A stretch of 52,667 nucleotides of DNA from UBA4722 sp041690995 (GTDB lineage: Bacteria; Pseudomonadota; Gammaproteobacteria; DSM-16500): contig JBEPVM010000007.1 in assembly GCA_041690995.1 (NCBI GenBank), positions 1 to 52,667 on the forward strand, in the 5' to 3' direction. The notes beneath the pieces were generated by a model that was not told where the DNA came from, ran no database searches, and saw only the letters and a program-made list of their open reading frames with translations. Numbering within the stretch: position 1 is the stretch's first letter; the number at the start of each line of letters is the position of its first letter. The translations under genes were made by a program, and so were the position numbers. This document shows, piece by piece, positions 35,454 through 43,806 of this stretch.

Positions 35454-36985
35454 ATGCCCGGGGTCTGGATAACGAAACGACAGGTAGAATTATATATGCA
35501 ATTAAGAAAAGAAGGTTTAACTCAAATAGCATCAGCAGCTAAGGCAGGAATGAGTGAGAGAAGGGGTCGCACTATTGAAAAGGGATTGAGGCAAGCGCCA
35601 AGACAATCAAGAAGCATCGTTAGGACAAGGCCTGACCCATTAGTCGGCGTATGGGAAAGCGAACTGGTTCCGATGCTTGAAAAATTGCCCCTGCTACAAC
35701 CCATTACCCTGTTAGAGTATTTGCAAGATAAATATGTGGATGATAAGGGCAATCCGATTTATCCAGATAGCTTGCTTAGAACTCTACAACGACGTATTAA
35801 ACTCTGGAAAGCAATGTATGGGCCTCAAAGGAAGTGATGTTCCGGCAAGAGCATGTGCCGGGACGCTTAGGACTATCGGATTTTACAAAGCTTAAAAAAG
35901 TGGGGATCACTCTTCAAGGGAAACCCCTTGATCATTTACTCTATCACTTTCGTTTGGCTTTTAGTCACTGGAGCCATATGAAAGTGATTTTAGGAGGAGA
36001 ATCTTATGCTGCCTTGGCGGAAGGGTTGCAAGAAGGCTTATGGCGTTTAGGGGGGGTTCCTCTCGAGCATCGAACAGATAGCTCATCCTGCGCATTTAAA
36101 AATATGGCACAAGAATCTAAAGAGGATTTAACAGCGCGTTATGAGCAGTTGTGTGACTATTATCAAATGAAACCAACTCGAAATAACCAAGGAGCCAAGC
36201 ATGAAAATGGCAGCGTTGAATCGTCCCATGGACATATTAAACGAAGGATAAAACAAGCGCTTTTATTAAGAGGGAGCTGTGATTTTAAATCTGTTGAATC
36301 CTACCAGGATTTTATAGACACCGTGGTGAATCAACACAATCGGCGCAATGTAAAAGCGATGATGGTTGAGCATGATAAGCTTCAACCTTTACCTACACAA
36401 AAAACAATAGACTATACGGAGATATGTGCAACGGTGAGTTCTTCCAGCACCATCGATGTGCATCGGGTAACCTACACAGTGCCCTCTCAATTGCAAAATG
36501 AAGTACTTCGAGTACGTTTATACCACGACCGTTTAGAGTGTTATTTGGGTGTGAAAAAGGTCTGTCAATTGTCGCGTGTGTATCCGACGAGTCGATCGAC
36601 GCGAGCACGACAAATCAATTATCGTCATGTGATTCATAGCTGAGTGAGAAAGCCACAAGCATTTCGTTATTCCAGACTTCGCGATGACTTGCTTCCCTCC
36701 CTCACCTATCATCAAATTTGGCAACTTATCAATCAAAAAATGGAATCCAGGTTAGCCTGTCAATTGATTGTCGGCCTCTTACATTTAGCTGCTACAGAAA
36801 ATTGTGAAGTAGGATTAGGCGAAGCTGTCATGGATAAAATTTTAAAAAACCAACCCTTAAGATTGGCAGACTTTCAAAACCAATTTAAAAAAAATACCCT
36901 GCCTCCACTCCTTTCAATCATTCAGCACGATCTGAGAAGTTATGACGAATTATGTAAACCGCAGAAGGAGAGCGTCTATGATTAA
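35454..36985 (+). pseudogene. istA: IS21 transposase IstA, frameshifted and with a nonsense codon
   Basis: The ATG at 35454 has GAGGAGG upstream. The N-terminus carries the HTH part (ITKRQVELYMQLRKEG). After KAMYGPQR one base is missing (near 35832) and the frame continues at 35834 with MFRQEHVPGRLGLSDF, HRTDSSSCAF and HENGSVESSHGHIKRRIKQA (DDE-type core). A TGA at 36641-36643 follows RHVIHS, after which the frame reads on as VRKPQAFRYSRLRDD to 36985. The end overlaps istB, as in intact IS21. Inactive. Confidence 0.88.
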
Positions 36986-37721
36986 TTCAGCCACATTACC
37001 CTTATTATTAAAACAACTGGGATTGCCAATGATGTATCGGCATTATGAAGAAAAAGCAGAAGAAGCCGCTGAAAGGCATTGGTCCTATACGGATTATTTA
37101 AGCGCCCTAAGCCATTGAGAAGTGTCGTCACGGCGACAAAAACGTATTCAGCGTCACATCCAGGAGTCAAAACTCCCGCCGAGGAAAACAGTAGATACGT
37201 TTGATTTTAAAGCGGCTAAATCCATTAATGCCGCACAAATTCAAGCGCTCGCCGAAAATAATTCCTGGGTAAAACAAGCGAATAATTTAGTCATCTTTGG
37301 CCCTTCAGGTGTTGGCAAGACTCACCTGGCTTGTGCGATTGGATATAGGATAATTGAACAAGGTAGCCGTGTTCTTTTTACCTCAACCACGAAACTTGTC
37401 CAAAGATTACAAAAAGCGAAATCCGAATATAAGTTACATGACCAGTTATTAAAACTCGCACAGTTTCCTTTAATCATTTTAGATGATATTGGGTATGTCA
37501 AAAAATCTGAAATGGAAACGAGTGTCTTATTTGAATTAATTGCCGATCGGTATGAAACCAACAGTTTAATTATTACGTCTAACCAAGCCTTTGGTGAATG
37601 GGATCAGATTTTCCCTGATAATAGTATGGCCGTCGCTGCAATTGATCGATTGATTCATCATGCAACGATTATTAATATTCAAGAGCAAAGTTATAGAAAG
37701 ATTGCTTCTAACAACAAGTAG
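36978..37721 (+). pseudogene. istB: IS21 helper ATPase IstB with an early stop
   Basis: It starts with ATGATTAATTCA overlapping the end of istA. A TGA at 37116-37118 interrupts codon 47 (ALSH, stop, EVSSRRQ); the remaining 199 codons from a GTG at 37122 keep the AAA+ core: Walker A FGPSGVGKTHLA and Walker B LIILDDIGY. IstB is the ATP-dependent target selector of IS21. The shortened frame would lack the N-terminal segment, so activity is unlikely. Confidence 0.88.
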
Positions 37722-37802
37722 GAGAAAATTTATGAAATGAGATTCAAGCTAAACCGGCAAAGTCAATTGTCGCTGACCGGCAATCTCGCTTGACGTCTAA
37801 CA

Positions 37803-38156
37803 GTTTCATGTGAAATACCACATTTCTCTTGGTTTTCTCTCTTGAGCCGCCCTTCAATTTGATAAGGTGACTCACCTGATTTTAATTTCTTATGCACATA
37901 CTCTCGCAAAGAAATATTTTTTCCTATTTAAACCCCGCTTCTGGCGTTTTAAATACCTCTCTTGTGCCGACTAATTCCAATAAACTCGAGGATCATTGTA
38001 CTCCTGCACGAAACTATTTCGTTTAATTTCCCTATAAATTGTTGAGGGGTCCACCTTCAGAATACTTGCGATCTTAGATTTCGGATAGCGCTTTTCCAAC
38101 ATGATTCTTAAAAATAGGCGGTCTTGTTCGGTTAAATGATTATATCTTACGCCCAT
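37803..38156 (-). pseudogene. IS30-family transposase, N-terminal remnant
   Basis: The ATG at 38156 (GGAG upstream) begins MGVRYNHLTEQDRLFLRIML and the HTH KIASILKVDPSTIYREIKRN typical of IS30. A TAG at 37971-37973 stops it; the reading continues with SAQERYLKRQKRGLNRK and, after a one-base shift near 37925, with SLREYVHKKLKSGESPYQIE. It then ends at the IS21 border. The DDE catalytic domain is missing. Confidence 0.75.
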
Positions 38157-38225
38157 AAACTAGCTCCTTATGCAACTGATCTGCCCAACGTCAAAATTTT
38201 CGGGGCATCGGGCTTAAAACCCCAA

Positions 38226-38927
38226 TTAAAGAATAACGCAGCGCAGTTTAGGAAGACCCGTTGGCATCGCTTCTTTTTCATCAGAAGAAATTAATTCTTT
38301 AATTACGAGTAACCCAGGATAGTTTGCATTAAATTCTTCTGAAATTCGCTTGCAGCAAGCCGCTGCTTTGTGAGAGTAGCCTAAAGCACGCAGCATTTTT
38401 GCCTGTACAAGTAGCGTATGGGGATCAGGCGTCCGCATAATATCAAGGGTTTCGGGCGCTTCTTCTAAAAAAAGCTGGCAATAGGCCCATGCTAGATTAG
38501 CACCCCTCCTGCCTTGGGCGCGTAGCAAAATGGCTAAGTTGGCCACCGCATCAATATCATCAGGATGGTTAATTAATAGTTTTTTATAAGTTTCTATTGC
38601 TTCCTGTTTTCTGTTAACGCCTGTCAATAAAAGCGCGTACTGATAGAGAGCAGAACGATGCTCTGGATTAACTTTTAATACCCGCAGGTAACTATCAAAC
38701 GCTTGGGCATGATCCATTAAAATCCCTGCGGTGAGTCCACGTCCCATAAGCGCTTCGATATTAGTTGGATCTTTTTCCAATATAGCGTTATATTGAAGTA
38801 GTACAAGCCGCCACTTTTTTTTGAGTGATAAAAAAACTTTATCGTCTGCAATAGTATTTTCTTTTTCTTCTCCTAAAGTACAAGAAGTTTCTGATTTTGC
38901 AGGCTTAAAAAAGGAAAAAGTCATCAT
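38226..38927 (-). CDS. TPR-repeat protein
   Basis: The protein has 233 residues. AGAGG lies just upstream of two adjacent ATG codons (38927 and 38924). After a 35-residue N-terminus come about three tetratricopeptide repeats (about 38-145: YNAILEKDPTNIEALMGRG, YLRVLKVNPEHRSALYQYA, YKKLLINHPDDIDAVANLA) and further helical hairpins to about 210. TPR domains bind proteins; no enzyme motif, signal peptide or membrane helix is present. It lies upstream of the lone receiver and FixJ-like genes with a 300-bp divide, so it could be an adaptor in the same network, but this is inferred from position only. Confidence 0.82.
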   Translation of the reverse strand: MMTFSFFKPAKSETSCTLGEEKENTIADDKVFLSLKKKWRLVLLQYNAILEKDPTNIEALMGRGLTAGILMDHAQAFDSYLRVLKVNPEHRSALYQYALLLTGVNRKQEAIETYKKLLINHPDDIDAVANLAILLRAQGRRGANLAWAYCQLFLEEAPETLDIMRTPDPHTLLVQAKMLRALGYSHKAAACCKRISEEFNANYPGLLVIKELISSDEKEAMPTGLPKLRCVIL

Positions 38928-39149
38928 GATTGCCTCTTCAAGTATTCATGTTTATGGAGTCATACTTTAATTTTTTTGGAAGGGAGACAAAATACTGATT
39001 TTCAAGAGTGAATGCTAAGGTTTACCTGAAAGTGTAGGCACTCTCCTGAAGTGTAAAACTTTTGCTGGGAAAATAGGAAGGTTTTACAGACTTTGAGATA
39101 ATACTAAAGTTTTTGCACTACGCTTATCAAAGCGAGAGAAATATTCCGG
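38928..39149. other. Intergenic region upstream of the TPR gene
   Basis: An AT-rich 222-bp gap. I see no gene and no clear terminator for the receiver gene that ends at 39150. Confidence 0.3.
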
Positions 39150-39530
39150 CTAATGCTGCGCTATGGCTGCCTGAATGCGCTCAATCAGATGGTTGTTATC
39201 AAACGGCTTCATGATAACGTCAAATGCACCTGCCTGCTTGGCTTGCAGTACGAGTTCTTTATCCGCATGGCCACTGATAAAAATAATAGGTAATAGGTTA
39301 TGACGAGCCTTTAGCTCGGCTTGCAGTTCAAGACCATTCATGATCGGCATAAATATATCAATTAATAAACAGCCCTTGCCTGCACTATAAGTAGGGTATT
39401 GATTCAAAAATTCCTTAGGATTGTTGAAAGTCTCACAGGCATACCCTTTAACAGAAAACAAGCTTTTTAAAGCTTTGCACACTGCTTCGTCATCATCAAT
39501 TATAAAAATAGTGAATATGTTTTTGGTCAT
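39150..39530 (-). CDS. Stand-alone receiver domain, FixJ-like
   Basis: The protein has 126 residues, a single receiver: FIIDDDEAVCKAL, LIDIFMPIMNG (Asp58), FISGHAD and the lysine in MKPFDNN. The sequence is close to the receivers of the FixJ-like regulators here (GLELQAELKARHNLLPIIF) but no DNA-binding domain follows. It may compete for phosphate or pass it on. It is on the same strand and 120 bp after the FixJ-like gene at 39653, with two palindromes in the gap. Confidence 0.9.
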   Translation of the reverse strand: MTKNIFTIFIIDDDEAVCKALKSLFSVKGYACETFNNPKEFLNQYPTYSAGKGCLLIDIFMPIMNGLELQAELKARHNLLPIIFISGHADKELVLQAKQAGAFDVIMKPFDNNHLIERIQAAIAQH

Positions 39531-39619
39531 AATTGCCTTGTTTAGGTACCAATTATGAGAGTAGCTATTATCATAAGAGAAATTTCATTTTCACTAAATA
39601 CAGTTTTTCTATAAGGAAG

Positions 39620-39655
39620 TTAAGGATATCCTTAAAATAATTAAGGATATCCTTA
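39620..39655. promoter_or_regulatory. Pair of identical palindromes, candidate regulator binding site
   Basis: TAAGGATATCCTTA occurs twice, at 39621-39634 and 39642-39655. Each is a perfect 14-bp palindrome and their centres are 21 bp apart, two helical turns. The second overlaps the stop codon of the FixJ-like gene; the pair is about 90 bp upstream of the lone receiver gene. Two dimer sites on one DNA face is a usual operator layout. A hairpin role is less likely because there is no loop. Confidence 0.6.
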
Positions 39656-40276
39656 GAGACGGGTCAATAGCAGGTATTTTTTGATTAATTCAGCAATAGT
39701 GTTAGTTTGTAACTTGGCCATCGCATGAGAGCGGTGTAATTCTATGGTAGAAATTGAAATACCTAAATCAGCCGCTACTTGTTTGTTAAGTTTACCCTCC
39801 ATGAGCTGTTCAATGACTTCACGCTCACGGGGAGTCAGCTGATTAAGCTGCTCTTGTGCTTGTTCATCTGGATTTATCGCCTTCGAGCTGCTACTGGCCA
39901 GCAGAGCACGTTGAATAAGCTCTACTAATTCTTGGTTATTAAAAGGTTTTAAAAAAAAATGGAACGCGCCCGCTTTCATGGCTCTGACAGCCATGGGCAC
40001 GTCACCATACCCCGTCATGAGAATAATCGGTAAGGTGTTGTTTAAAGCATGCAGCTTTTCCTGCAAATCTAAACCGCTCATATCCGGTAAGCGAACATCA
40101 ATTAATAGACAGCCTGATTGTTGAGAGACACTGTCATAGTCAGCTAAAAACGCTTGGGCGGTATGATAAGTTTTAACAGGTAACTGTATCGTGGCAAATA
40201 ATGCGATGAGCGCCTGACAGATGGCGATATCATCTTCAATCAAAAAGAGTACAGGCTTAATCAAGCGTGTTGACAT
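39653..40276 (-). CDS. FixJ-family response regulator
   Basis: The protein has 207 residues from the ATG at 40276, chosen for its TAGGAGGG ribosome site 8 bases upstream; a longer frame to 40315 would overlap the kinase. Receiver: FLIEDDIAICQAL, LLIDVRLPDMSG (Asp60), MTGYGDVP, KPFNN. LuxR-type HTH: LTPREREVIEQLMEGKLNKQ and SISTIELHRSHAM. It starts 10 bp after the kinase stop, so it is co-transcribed with that kinase. It is a paralogue of the regulators at 9033 and 13466. Confidence 0.93.
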   Translation of the reverse strand: MSTRLIKPVLFLIEDDIAICQALIALFATIQLPVKTYHTAQAFLADYDSVSQQSGCLLIDVRLPDMSGLDLQEKLHALNNTLPIILMTGYGDVPMAVRAMKAGAFHFFLKPFNNQELVELIQRALLASSSSKAINPDEQAQEQLNQLTPREREVIEQLMEGKLNKQVAADLGISISTIELHRSHAMAKLQTNTIAELIKKYLLLTRL

Positions 40277-40286
40277 CGATGCCCTC

Positions 40287-41792
40287 CTAATCGATGGGTA
40301 GGGTAAACTGGACATGGGCCTTTTCTGAATCAGATTGAGCCACTCTCAGTTGACCGCCGTGGGCTTTAATAATGGTACGGCAAATGGTCAGCCCCATGCC
40401 CATACCATAAGGCTTGGTAGTAAAATAAGGATCTAACATTTTAGCCATCACTTCTTCTGGTATGCCTGGGCCATTATCTTTGATAGCAATGAGTAACTGC
40501 TTTTCGTCAATAAAACAGGACTGAATAGTAATGTCTGCTGACAGTCGATTAGAATCTTGTACCGCTTCTACACTATTGCGCAATAAATTCAATAAAACTT
40601 GTTGCAACTGGATTTTATCAAATAATAAAGGTTGTGTTAATTCGACCAGATTAAGCTGGAAGTTAATTTTATAGTCAGGAAATTCATAGCGCACAAGTGC
40701 CCTGCTCTCTTCAACCAATTGATTGATATGACATCTTTCTAAATGTAATTTTCTTTTCGACACCAAATCTTTTATTCTGTGCAGGATATCTCCTGCCCGC
40801 TTCGATTGCTTGACCGCTTCTTGAATGCTTTCTAAGAGTTGTTCTTTTTGGTAGCGGCCTGTTTCTAAATACTCTAAACACAATTGCGTATAGGTTGAGA
40901 TAACGGTTAAGGGTTGATTCAGCTCATGCGCAAGAGAGGAAGCCATTTCCGTCATCGAGCTGATTCGTGCCACTCGCGCGAGTTCCAATTGATGCCTCTG
41001 AATCCAATCTTCTGCATGTTTACGTTGAGTAATATCCCAACACACATTTAATAGTCGGCTAGCCTTATCGATTTTCTCATCGTAATAAGCACGGCCTCTG
41101 GATGAGAGAAGGTGCATACTCTTATCAGGCCAGAGTACCCGGAATTCGAACTCATAAGGAACACGGTGTTCTATAGCGTAAGTAAGCTGTTGCTGTAGCT
41201 TTAGCTTATCTGCCACATAAACATACGCAAACAAGTTATCGTAGGTGGTAAGGAAAGTGGAGGGTTCCAAGCCAAACAGCTCATAAGTGCGTTTATCCGC
41301 ATGTAAAATCGTTGCGGTAAAATCCCATTCCCATATACCCACCATTTGTGCAATATCTAAGGCTAAGTCCAGCCGCTCTTTACTGGCCTGTAAGGCAAGT
41401 TCTGCCTGCTTACGTTCGGTCAGGTCGCGTGTTACCTTGCTAAAACCAATAAGTTCGCCTTTGGCATTATGCACGACACTAATAATGACATTGGCCCAAA
41501 ATTTTGTGCCATCTTTACGTATACGCCAGCCCTCATCTTCAAAACGGCCTTGTGCTTTAGCAAGCACTAACTCTTTTTGTGGATAATGACTCTTTTTAGC
41601 CTCCTCCTCATAGAAAAGTGAAAAATGTTGGCCAATAATCTCTTTGGCCGTGTACCCTTTGATCCGCTGGGCACCTAAATTCCAAGTCATGATATAGCCT
41701 GCAGGATCTAAGACAAAAATTGCATAATCCCTAATTGATTCAACGCCTTGAAGTAAGATCTGGTAATTTTTATCTAAATAGCGCTTTTCCAT
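40287..41792 (-). CDS. PAS-PAS histidine kinase, FixL-like
   Basis: The protein has 501 residues from the ATG at 41792; a TTG at 41825 would add 11 residues. PAS 1 (about 10-125: DYAIFVLDPAGYIMTWNLGA, ending SKVTRDLTERKQ), PAS 2/PAC (about 135-260, ending NVCWDITQRKH), HisKA with SLAHELNQPLTVI (His289), HATPase with NLLRNSVEAVQ, DNGPGIPEE and GMGMGLTICRTIIKAHGG. It is soluble, without membrane helices. The PAS domains lack an obvious haem-binding His, so an oxygen-sensing role like FixL is not shown. It is the partner of the regulator directly downstream. Confidence 0.93.
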   Translation of the reverse strand: MEKRYLDKNYQILLQGVESIRDYAIFVLDPAGYIMTWNLGAQRIKGYTAKEIIGQHFSLFYEEEAKKSHYPQKELVLAKAQGRFEDEGWRIRKDGTKFWANVIISVVHNAKGELIGFSKVTRDLTERKQAELALQASKERLDLALDIAQMVGIWEWDFTATILHADKRTYELFGLEPSTFLTTYDNLFAYVYVADKLKLQQQLTYAIEHRVPYEFEFRVLWPDKSMHLLSSRGRAYYDEKIDKASRLLNVCWDITQRKHAEDWIQRHQLELARVARISSMTEMASSLAHELNQPLTVISTYTQLCLEYLETGRYQKEQLLESIQEAVKQSKRAGDILHRIKDLVSKRKLHLERCHINQLVEESRALVRYEFPDYKINFQLNLVELTQPLLFDKIQLQQVLLNLLRNSVEAVQDSNRLSADITIQSCFIDEKQLLIAIKDNGPGIPEEVMAKMLDPYFTTKPYGMGMGLTICRTIIKAHGGQLRVAQSDSEKAHVQFTLPID

Positions 41793-42187
41793 TGTTACAG
41801 ACCCGTTAAATTTTAGCGGCGACAAGACACACTTTTTTCTTCTGCCATATTATAATTTTCTTAATTATAGTTAATACTATCTATCTCAAGCCTACTTAAA
41901 TCTAACTATAGATCTTCAGAAAAATAACTTGGTTTTTTCTTCTTGATTATTCAATATTATTCAATAAAGTTTTGTATAGTTCGTTCCTCCTTCTTACTTA
42001 AATGAATTCAACAAGACATTGAATATCCCATTCAAAAAAGGTGGCATAGGGGCTGTTACGTTTGGAGATAATAAGTGTAACATGAACAGCTTACCAGTTG
42101 CGTTTAAGATTTGCATGTGCGACTTTTACATCATTTTAATTTTCAGTAACGCCCATTATCGGAAATAAAAAATAACTCCTATTTTTT
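41793..42187. other. Intergenic region upstream of the PAS-PAS kinase
   Basis: A 395-bp AT-rich stretch. It contains the kinase promoter region and a weak inverted repeat (GCTGTTAC near 42052 with GTAACATGAACAGC near 42077). No coding frame or known RNA was recognised. Confidence 0.3.
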
Positions 42188-42406
42188 TTATTCCATGCCA
42201 TTCATCATACCCAGAACGCTAAGCACTAAAACACTGGCCGCAGAATCAAAAAGAGGACGACAAAAAATTCCAATTAAGAACAAACTTATTATCATGGCGC
42301 CAAAAAGCAGATTCAGAAAGTGACGCTTACCATTTATTTTATTTACTGAATGTTGTTTAGGACTCGAACCGCTCTTAAAAAATAATTCCTTAAATTCATT
42401 GCTCAT
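42188..42406 (-). CDS. Small membrane protein, unknown
   Basis: The protein has 72 residues from the ATG at 42406, which has CGAGGTG 6 bases upstream; a longer frame to 42481 is unsupported. A charged N-terminus (1-28) is followed by a hydrophobic helix (about 30-50, LNLLFGAMIISLFLIGIF) and a second, weaker one (SAASVLVLSVLGMM). I recognise no family. The promoter-proximal repeat at 42453 lies 47 bp upstream. Confidence 0.55.
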   Translation of the reverse strand: MSNEFKELFFKSGSSPKQHSVNKINGKRHFLNLLFGAMIISLFLIGIFCRPLFDSAASVLVLSVLGMMNGME

Positions 42407-42452
42407 CACGCACCTCGAAATTAAGCTTGAAATTGTACACGAACGTTTAGGC

Positions 42453-42495
42453 TTGTCTGTAGGAAATCCGCGTAATCTCATATAGGATAATCACG
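42453..42495 (-). promoter_or_regulatory. Copy 2 of the repeated promoter-proximal motif
   Basis: TTGTCTGTAGGAAAT at 42453-42467 plus GATAATCACG at 42486-42495, as at 21161-21204. It is 47 bp upstream of the small membrane protein start, close enough to be part of its promoter. Confidence 0.5.
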
Positions 42496-42604
42496 TAGTG
42501 GTTAGCATCATAAAATTTTTTAATTCATTCTACGGTTTTATTTTTAAGTGGCTTTTTTAAAAAATAGGGACGATAATCGCGTTTTTAAAATAATAGGTTA
42601 TGCT

Positions 42605-42829
42605 ATGATGCATCGCTTAATAAAGACAGTCGCTCTGATATGCCCTACGGAAAAAGTGATCTTCCTACCGAAGAGTGATCCACAAAGCACACTTCTTGTA
42701 TTGAAGTCATTACAACTCAAACTGGATCAGACGTTGAAAAAACAGTACGCCCGAAAATCGCAGGCTTCTTTGGATAAAAAGATCAATAGCGATTCAACAG
42801 TTTATCATCAGAGCCGTTTGACGCGATAA
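42605..42829 (+). CDS. Doubtful small basic protein
   Basis: A 74-codon frame (MMHRLIKTVALICPTEKVIF at its start) with only a weak ribosome site. The DNA around it has degenerate repeats (CCGAAAATCGC near 42752 resembles CCGAAATCGC near 43004). I cannot assign a family and rate it as more likely non-coding. Confidence 0.2.
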   Translation: MMHRLIKTVALICPTEKVIFLPKSDPQSTLLVLKSLQLKLDQTLKKQYARKSQASLDKKINSDSTVYHQSRLTR

Positions 42830-43282
42830 AATTTTTTATTTTTTTATTGCTATTTTTGGGATGGCCTATCATAAAAAGACAATGGCACGCAACGTTTAAG
42901 GAAAAAGAGAATAAACGACGGTTTTAAAAAATAGAGAATATCAGTCGCTTGCTTTATCGTTTCAATCGCTCTTTATGAATAGAGCGGATCGCTGTATGAA
43001 TCACCCGAAATCGCACGCTTTACCGCTTATGGATAAAAAAGTCTGTCAGAAATGGCTTCTCTTTTTTGTAAGAAATAAACCCCAATAGAATGGAACAAAA
43101 CATTAATACAAAAATACAAGCGTATGATTTATTATATAAATAAATTAAATACTCGGGCAAATAGACTGTAAAGCTCATCTCGTTATTGTTATTTCATTCC
43201 CCTCTTGTAGAGTAGCGCCTCCCTGGAGGCTTTCTCATTTAAAAAAAGGAGTTGATCATTTAGATAGAGAGGAGATAGAACA
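42830..43282. other. Gene-free AT-rich stretch
   Basis: About 450 bp without a supported gene. It has a partial degenerate similarity to 42590-42830 and a very AT-rich region (43100-43150) that may be the promoter of the gene at 43283. Confidence 0.35.
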
Positions 43283-43636
43283 ATGAATCCGATAAAAGTA
43301 GAAATACCCCGCCCGACTCAAACGCCTGTTCCACTCGAGACGATGGATCAATTTAAAAATGCTTGCCTTGATCTCAGACGTTCCATTCACGAGATGTCTG
43401 ATTCTTCGGTTAAAGCCATGTTGCTTTTTTATATGGATGCTCTCATCTCCCTCGATATTAGCTCTTATGCGGAGGAAGCAAGAAATTACCTCGAACAAAT
43501 CTGTTCCATTTTAGATCGAGCCTTTGTTAAGCCATGCTTAGAACGCCAATTCATTTATTTGAATGATGTTTTCTTAACGATTTGTAAAGGACATATGACT
43601 ACGAAAATGGCATATTTCAGACGAGAGCATCAGTAG
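43283..43636 (+). CDS. Unrecognised 117-residue helical protein
   Basis: The start is well supported: AGAGAGGAGAT lies 7 bases before the ATG. The protein is predicted soluble and mostly helical (FKNACLDLRRSIHEMSDSSV, YMDALISLDISSYAEEARNY). No motif, signal peptide or membrane segment is seen, and I do not recognise a family. It stands alone, followed by a strong hairpin at 43687. Confidence 0.65.
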   Translation: MNPIKVEIPRPTQTPVPLETMDQFKNACLDLRRSIHEMSDSSVKAMLLFYMDALISLDISSYAEEARNYLEQICSILDRAFVKPCLERQFIYLNDVFLTICKGHMTTKMAYFRREHQ

Positions 43637-43686
43637 GCTACTGGATACAGAAGCTATCTTACTACTAGGAGCAACTCACTTGCCCT

Positions 43687-43720
43687 CTCCTTCTCTACAG
43701 TTTCCACTGTAGAGAAGGAG
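43687..43720. terminator. Perfect 15-bp hairpin with 4-base loop
   Basis: CTCCTTCTCTACAGT (43687-43701), loop TTCC, then the exact complement (43706-43720). It lies 50 bp after the plus-strand gene and could end its transcript, although no T-run follows. Its perfection is unusual and it might instead be a small RNA or an IS-derived palindrome. Confidence 0.55.
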
Positions 43721-43752
43721 GCTGGAGATCATTTGCCAAAGAGAAAAGAGAA

Positions 43753-43777
43753 GGGCAGTTCCTTCATTTCGCTGCCC
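43753..43777 (-). terminator. Rho-independent terminator of the kfrA-like gene
   Basis: GGGCAG (43753-43758) pairs with CTGCCC (43772-43777). On the minus strand the stem is followed by TTCTCTTTTCTC. It lies 30 bp after the end of the kfrA-like gene. Confidence 0.55.
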
Positions 43778-43806
43778 AACCCATCGACTTTTCATCGAAG
43801 TCACTC

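Larger units (their letters stand above)
35379..37802 (+). mobile_element. IS21-family element, decayed
   Basis: Terminal repeats of 27 bp at 35379-35405 and 37776-37802 match at 21 of 27 positions in inverted orientation (ends TATTAG and TGTTAG, shared core GATTGCCGGT). Further inner copies of the TTGCCGGT motif at both ends (near 35398 and 37754) are typical of the multiple terminal repeats of IS21. The 2.4-kb element carries istA and istB. The flanks belong to two different broken IS (ISNCY left, IS30 right). Confidence 0.8.

Noticed and set aside
31904..37721. Reading TGA as tryptophan to rescue the IS genes
   Set aside because: Intact genes in the window end with TGA, the IstA position expects Leu rather than Trp, and the same elements also carry frameshifts and a TAG.
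42355..42372. GGTTCGAGTCC-like string (minus strand) resembling a tRNA T-arm
   Set aside because: No acceptor, D or anticodon stems around it; it lies in the coding part of the small membrane protein.
42590..43060. CRISPR-like or regular repeat from recurring ATCGC words
   Set aside because: The similarities are short and irregularly spaced, without constant repeat length or spacers.
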